DNA from: Undibacterium sp.
GTDB lineage: Bacteria; Pseudomonadota; Gammaproteobacteria; Burkholderiales; Burkholderiaceae
Direction of reading: 5' to 3'
Length of the DNA: 12,305 bases
NCBI GenBank assembly: GCA_014376575.1
Contig: JACMRF010000027.1
Span: 1-12,305 of the forward strand
A program made the position numbers and the translations under genes. Positions 8,963 through 12,305 of this stretch are shown here, piece by piece. The notes below the pieces were generated by a model. It was not told the DNA's origin. It saw only the letters and a program-made list of their open reading frames with translations, and did not search any database. How positions within the stretch are numbered: the stretch's first letter is position 1; each line of letters begins with the position of its first letter.

Positions 8963-11392
8963 TTAGCGGTGATACCAGTAACGTGCATGCGCGGTGCGAT
9001 ATTCGGCAACAGTGATAGTTTTTCCGAATTGTAATGTGATTGCACCTGCTTCGTCTGTTCTTAGACGATTTATTCCAAATTCTGCATAACGTTCGTACAC
9101 TTCAGGTTTCGGGTGATGGTAACGATTTCTGTAACCGACCTGAAATAAAGCTAACTCTGCATGTACCGCGCGCAAAAAAGCTGGAGTTGACGACGTGCCA
9201 CTGCCGTGATGTGGAGCAAGCAAGACATTGGCGGTTAGCTTTTCCGGAATACTATTTACCAACTCATCTTCCTGAACGGCCTCAATATCTCCAGGCAGAA
9301 GAAGGGATGAATGAGAAGTCGAAATTTTTAGTGTGCAACTACGTCCGTTTGGTTTCCATTTGTCGCTCTCGTAACTCGCTACAACAGGCTGTAGCATTTC
9401 AAAGTTAACGCCATCCCAATTCCAATGTTGCCCGGCCGCACAGCGTTGATGCGTTTTCGCAGCAAGAACAATAGCACTATCAGGCTTCAATGAAGTCATC
9501 ACCACATCTACCGGCAAGGCACTTAATATACTTAAGGCACCGCCAGAATGGTCATTGTCGTTATGCGAAACGATCATACTGTCGAGACGGTAAATTCCTC
9601 TTGCGTTCAAATACGGCAACACTACCCTGCTGCCGCCATCGGATTCAGGTGAGTAATACGGGCCGGTGTCATACAACAATCTATGCTGAGCGGTCTCTAT
9701 GAGCAAAGCCATCCCCTGTCCAACATCAAAGGCTGTAACACTCATATCACCTGATTTTGGTGTTGCTGATTGATTTAAAAACAGCGGCAACCAACACACC
9801 AAGCCCAGCGAGCGCATTGGCCAGCCACGAGGCGCCAATAGCCACAGGCTTCCCAACATCGCAACAACAAACATCCAGAATGTAGGAATAGGTGCAGACC
9901 AAATTGCCAAAGACTGTCGACTTAATAATTGTAAAAAATACGCCAAAAACGCAACGCATACATGGGCAAACTGCAGTATCCAATGCGATAACGGCGATGG
10001 CAATATACTGCCAATTAGAGCTAAAGGCGTCACTACAAAACTGATGAGCGGAATAGCGATGGCGTTCGCCAGCGGACTAATTAGCGATATCTGGCCAAAC
10101 AGTAACAAAGTCAAGGGAACCATCCCCATGGTTACTGCATATTGTGTCGCTGTAGCAGTACGCAAGGCTCTGCGCAACGACTCTCGACGAGATGCTGGCG
10201 GTGCCAACCTAATACGCCCGCTGGTCGCAAACAATAAAATAGCAACAGCGCCAAATGACAACCAAAAGCCTGGCCACAATACAGCCCATGGATCAAGTAC
10301 AACCACAACACCCAAGGCTAAACACAAGATAGATGAAATACTGGTCAGTCGCCCCATCCACATCGCTAGTGCTACCACCATCAGCATATATAAGGTTCGC
10401 TGTGCTGGCACACCAAAACCCGCCAGTGCAACATATACCAAAGCCATTAATGCACCGGCAATTGCAGCGATCTTGCGCGCTGGTAAGTACAAAGGTAATT
10501 GTGCCTCTGTAAAAAACGAATGGCGCCACAAATAAAACATCAAGCCTGCAAATAAACCAGCCACCATCGTAATATGCAAACCAGAAATCGAGACCAGGTG
10601 ACCGATGCCTGTTCGGTTGAATATTTTCCAATCAGATTGAGCCACTTCACGTTGATCACCGACCACCAACGCCACGATTACGCCGACATATGGATGCTCT
10701 GGAAGCGCCGCGTGAATACGATCGCGCAACATAAAACGGCAACGTTCGATCACATTATTCATACTCCAGACAAAACTAGTCAATTGTTGATTTTTAAAAG
10801 CACCGTTTGGCCGAATCGTTCCTGTGGCACGCACACGCTGCTCTAGCAACCATACCTCGTAATCAAAACCCATTGGATTTGCGTTGCCATAAGGGCGTTT
10901 TAATCGCACGGTCAATTGCCAGCGCTGACCAGGCTTAACGTCACCTATTACAGCGACATCGCGATCTGTATTTTGCGACGTTGCATACCACGACAGTGCA
11001 ATTTTAGAAGGAAGACGCATCACCAACAAAGCATCCGGCAAAGTTTTTTCGACTAAAAAATTAAACCGTTCACCTTGTGGAAAAATCGACGGCAAATTAT
11101 CGATAGTGCCAACGACAGTAATATCTTGCCCTTCTAATTCATGTGCCAACTCTTCATCTAGGTACCAATGCGCGAACAAACTAGCCCAGATAAAACCGAG
11201 TAAGAAAAATATGCTGACGATAAGCAATTGGCGCAAGCGCAATAACCAAAGGGAAGACCAATACTTACCAACACCAAAAAGTACCGACACTAAAAACAAA
11301 AACGATGCAATCAGAAGCCCACAACCCAACAATGCAGCTTGTTGCTGCAAGCAAGTCACACCTAAAACAAAAGCGATGATCGCTGAACGCAT
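8963..11392 (-). CDS. comEC: DNA internalization competence protein ComEC/Rec2
   Basis: An 809-residue inner-membrane protein forming the channel that passes single-stranded DNA into the cytoplasm during natural transformation. Seen: N-terminal membrane segments (about 5-75) leading to a soluble DUF4131-type region (80-200, with the typical YGNANPMGFDYEVWLL). The Competence domain (about 235-515) follows, with the signature HLVSISGLHITMVAG (265-279) and many hydrophobic segments. A C-terminal metallo-beta-lactamase-like domain (about 548-800) has FDVGQGMALLIE, the metal motif HNDNDH (610-615), LLPGDIE (698-704) and APHHGS (727-731). The C-terminal domain, likely the nuclease that degrades the non-transforming strand, has intact ligands. 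The gene is full length and undamaged, so the organism may be transformable. It begins 3 nt after tatD, with no ribosome-binding site of its own, so translation is probably coupled. Confidence 0.96.
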   Translation of the reverse strand: MRSAIIAFVLGVTCLQQQAALLGCGLLIASFLFLVSVLFGVGKYWSSLWLLRLRQLLIVSIFFLLGFIWASLFAHWYLDEELAHELEGQDITVVGTIDNLPSIFPQGERFNFLVEKTLPDALLVMRLPSKIALSWYATSQNTDRDVAVIGDVKPGQRWQLTVRLKRPYGNANPMGFDYEVWLLEQRVRATGTIRPNGAFKNQQLTSFVWSMNNVIERCRFMLRDRIHAALPEHPYVGVIVALVVGDQREVAQSDWKIFNRTGIGHLVSISGLHITMVAGLFAGLMFYLWRHSFFTEAQLPLYLPARKIAAIAGALMALVYVALAGFGVPAQRTLYMLMVVALAMWMGRLTSISSILCLALGVVVVLDPWAVLWPGFWLSFGAVAILLFATSGRIRLAPPASRRESLRRALRTATATQYAVTMGMVPLTLLLFGQISLISPLANAIAIPLISFVVTPLALIGSILPSPLSHWILQFAHVCVAFLAYFLQLLSRQSLAIWSAPIPTFWMFVVAMLGSLWLLAPRGWPMRSLGLVCWLPLFLNQSATPKSGDMSVTAFDVGQGMALLIETAQHRLLYDTGPYYSPESDGGSRVVLPYLNARGIYRLDSMIVSHNDNDHSGGALSILSALPVDVVMTSLKPDSAIVLAAKTHQRCAAGQHWNWDGVNFEMLQPVVASYESDKWKPNGRSCTLKISTSHSSLLLPGDIEAVQEDELVNSIPEKLTANVLLAPHHGSGTSSTPAFLRAVHAELALFQVGYRNRYHHPKPEVYERYAEFGINRLRTDEAGAITLQFGKTITVAEYRTAHARYWYHR

Positions 11393-11395
11393 CCG

Positions 11396-12220
11396 TTAGA
11401 GATAATCAAAAAGTAGGCGAGGCATCACCTTTCGGGCGTTGATACTGGTCTGCCGCGCGATCTCTTCAATAGTCAAACCACGTAGCTCGGCAAGTACACG
11501 GCCAATTTGTGGTAATTCTGCGGGGCTATTGATTGCGGGCTGTAACCAACTTGGAGAAATATCTGGCGCATCGGTTTCGAGTACGATACTGTCCAACGGC
11601 AATTGTGTCGCTAAGCGTCGTATCTGCAAAGCACGGGTATATGTCATTGCTCCCCCAAAACCAAGCATGAAACCCAGATTAATAAAAGCTTGTGCTTGCT
11701 GCTCACTGCCATTAAATGCGTGTGCAATACCACCGACGACTCGAATACGGCGCAAATGTTTAAGGATAATGTCTTGTGATCGCCTAACGTGCAGCAAGAC
11801 AGGCAACTCAAAATCGCGTGCGATCTTGAGTTGTTCGATATAAAAAAACTCCTGCTTTTCTTTTAAAGGACTTTGCGTCAGCGCTGGCACAAAAAAATCC
11901 AGGCCAATTTCGCCAATCGCAACAAATCGCGTCGCATCATTTGACGTCAACATGGGCAAAGACATCAGCCTCTCTACCTTAGCACGCAAGTCGGACAGAT
12001 CTTTTTCCTGTGCAGACGGGACATACATAGGATGAATACCTAGCGCATAAAAACAATCAGTTCGTTGCTGCGCCAATGTAGCAACAGTCGCAAAATTACT
12101 CGGATGAACCGCAGGTATCACGATGACAGAAACGCCGAGCGTCGCAGCCTTCTCAGCTACGGTAAGCGACGCACCAGCAAATTCTGCCGCATCGAGATGG
12201 CAATGGGTATCTATCCACAT
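11396..12220 (-). CDS. TatD-family metal-dependent hydrolase (YjjV-like)
   Basis: A 274-residue TIM-barrel hydrolase of the TatD family; relatives are metal-dependent DNases, 3'-5' exonucleases or D-aminoacyl-tRNA deacylase-like enzymes. Seen: DTHCHLD (4-10, metal ligands His6 and His8), GEIGLD (103-108, Glu104), LLHVRRSQD (142-150, His144), HAFNGS (167-172, His167) and LETDAPD (214-220, Asp217): all metal ligands present. The stretch GGAMTYTRALQIRR and the ending match E. coli YjjV better than TatD itself. The frame extends six codons to a GTG at 12238; I prefer the ATG at 12220 because homologues begin MxIDTHCHLD. No ribosome-binding site is evident for either start. It is the first gene of the run leading into comEC, a common pairing in Burkholderiales, with a promoter immediately upstream. 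Confidence 0.92.
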   Translation of the reverse strand: MWIDTHCHLDAAEFAGASLTVAEKAATLGVSVIVIPAVHPSNFATVATLAQQRTDCFYALGIHPMYVPSAQEKDLSDLRAKVERLMSLPMLTSNDATRFVAIGEIGLDFFVPALTQSPLKEKQEFFYIEQLKIARDFELPVLLHVRRSQDIILKHLRRIRVVGGIAHAFNGSEQQAQAFINLGFMLGFGGAMTYTRALQIRRLATQLPLDSIVLETDAPDISPSWLQPAINSPAELPQIGRVLAELRGLTIEEIARQTSINARKVMPRLLFDYL

Positions 12221-12243
12221 AGCAGACAATAAATACACTTGTG

Positions 12244-12255
12244 AAACGATCGTTT
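12244..12255. repeat. 12-bp perfect palindrome AAACGATCGTTT in the tatD leader
   Basis: It lies between the predicted transcription start and the tatD start codon. As DNA it could bind a dimeric regulator; as RNA it could only form an imperfect hairpin because there is no loop. No function is assigned. Confidence 0.45.
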
Positions 12256-12265
12256 ATTAGGATTC

Positions 12266-12285
12266 ATGCGCAGATTATGCGCAGA
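12266..12285. repeat. Tandem 9-bp direct repeats over the tatD -10 box
   Basis: Two perfect ATGCGCAGA copies (12266-12274 and 12277-12285) repeat with an 11-bp period, about one helical turn, and the predicted -10 box falls across their junction. This geometry is typical of regulator sites recognised in tandem on one DNA face; the regulator is unknown. Confidence 0.5.
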
Positions 12286-12303
12286 GGAATTTTACCCAGT
12301 CAA
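12274..12303 (-). promoter_or_regulatory. Sigma70-like promoter of the tatD-comEC operon
   Basis: On the minus strand TTGACT (12298-12303) and CATAAT (12274-12279) are separated by 18 bp; each box matches consensus at 5 of 6 positions. Transcription would begin near 12267, giving a leader of about 45-50 nt to the ATG at 12220. No other gene is visible between it and tatD. Confidence 0.6.
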
Positions 12304-12305
12304 GG

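Noticed and set aside
10044..10535. Open frame of 163 codons on the plus strand opposite comEC
   Set aside because: It lies inside the membrane-segment region of intact comEC; the Ala/Thr/Lys-rich translation has no domain or supporting start signal.
12221..12238. GTG start 6 codons upstream for the TatD-family gene
   Set aside because: Homologues begin directly before IDTHCHLD; the ATG at 12220 fits, and neither start has a better ribosome-binding site.

Overview
The window looks like a chromosomal segment of a betaproteobacterium, most likely order Burkholderiales and perhaps an Oxalobacteraceae/Undibacterium-type genome. The reasons are the pyrG-kdsA-eno-ftsB order, the tatD-comEC pair, moderate GC content and the protein sequences; the family-level placement is inference. 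Every supported gene lies on the minus strand, so transcription runs from the right end of the window to the left.

From right to left, the first unit is tatD (YjjV-like metal-dependent hydrolase), comEC (DNA-uptake channel), an alpha/beta hydrolase and an LpxR-type lipid A 3'-O-deacylase. Gaps are 3 nt, 32 nt and a 4-nt ATGA overlap, so this looks like one operon. A good sigma70-like promoter sits at the extreme right edge. The second unit is pyrG (CTP synthase) followed after 1 nt by kdsA (KDO-8-phosphate synthase). A perfect TATAAT box and a small leader hairpin precede pyrG. CTP synthase supplies the CTP that activates KDO, so the pair is functionally coherent. Next come eno (enolase), which ends in a textbook intrinsic terminator, and ftsB (divisome protein), which starts only 22 nt beyond that terminator.

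The left part is different. A 385-bp intergenic stretch separates ftsB from a catabolic pair. It holds GC-rich imperfect direct repeats with a compact G-quadruplex motif, alternative TTGGGCT/AGCCCAA hairpins and a short hexanucleotide tandem repeat. The catabolic pair is an aryl-CoA ligase (2-aminobenzoate/benzoate-CoA ligase type) and the N-terminal part of a flavin monooxygenase of the 2-aminobenzoyl-CoA/salicylyl-CoA type, cut by the left window edge. Together they suggest aerobic, CoA-dependent breakdown of anthranilate or a related aromatic acid.

I found no CRISPR array, RNA gene, insertion sequence or clearly novel system. The most interesting signals are the repeat-rich junction with its G-quadruplex motif, the metal-dependent-type active site of KdsA, the absence of room for a promoter between the eno terminator and ftsB, the repeat/palindrome cluster at the tatD promoter, and an LpxR gene translationally coupled to a hydrolase at the end of a competence operon.
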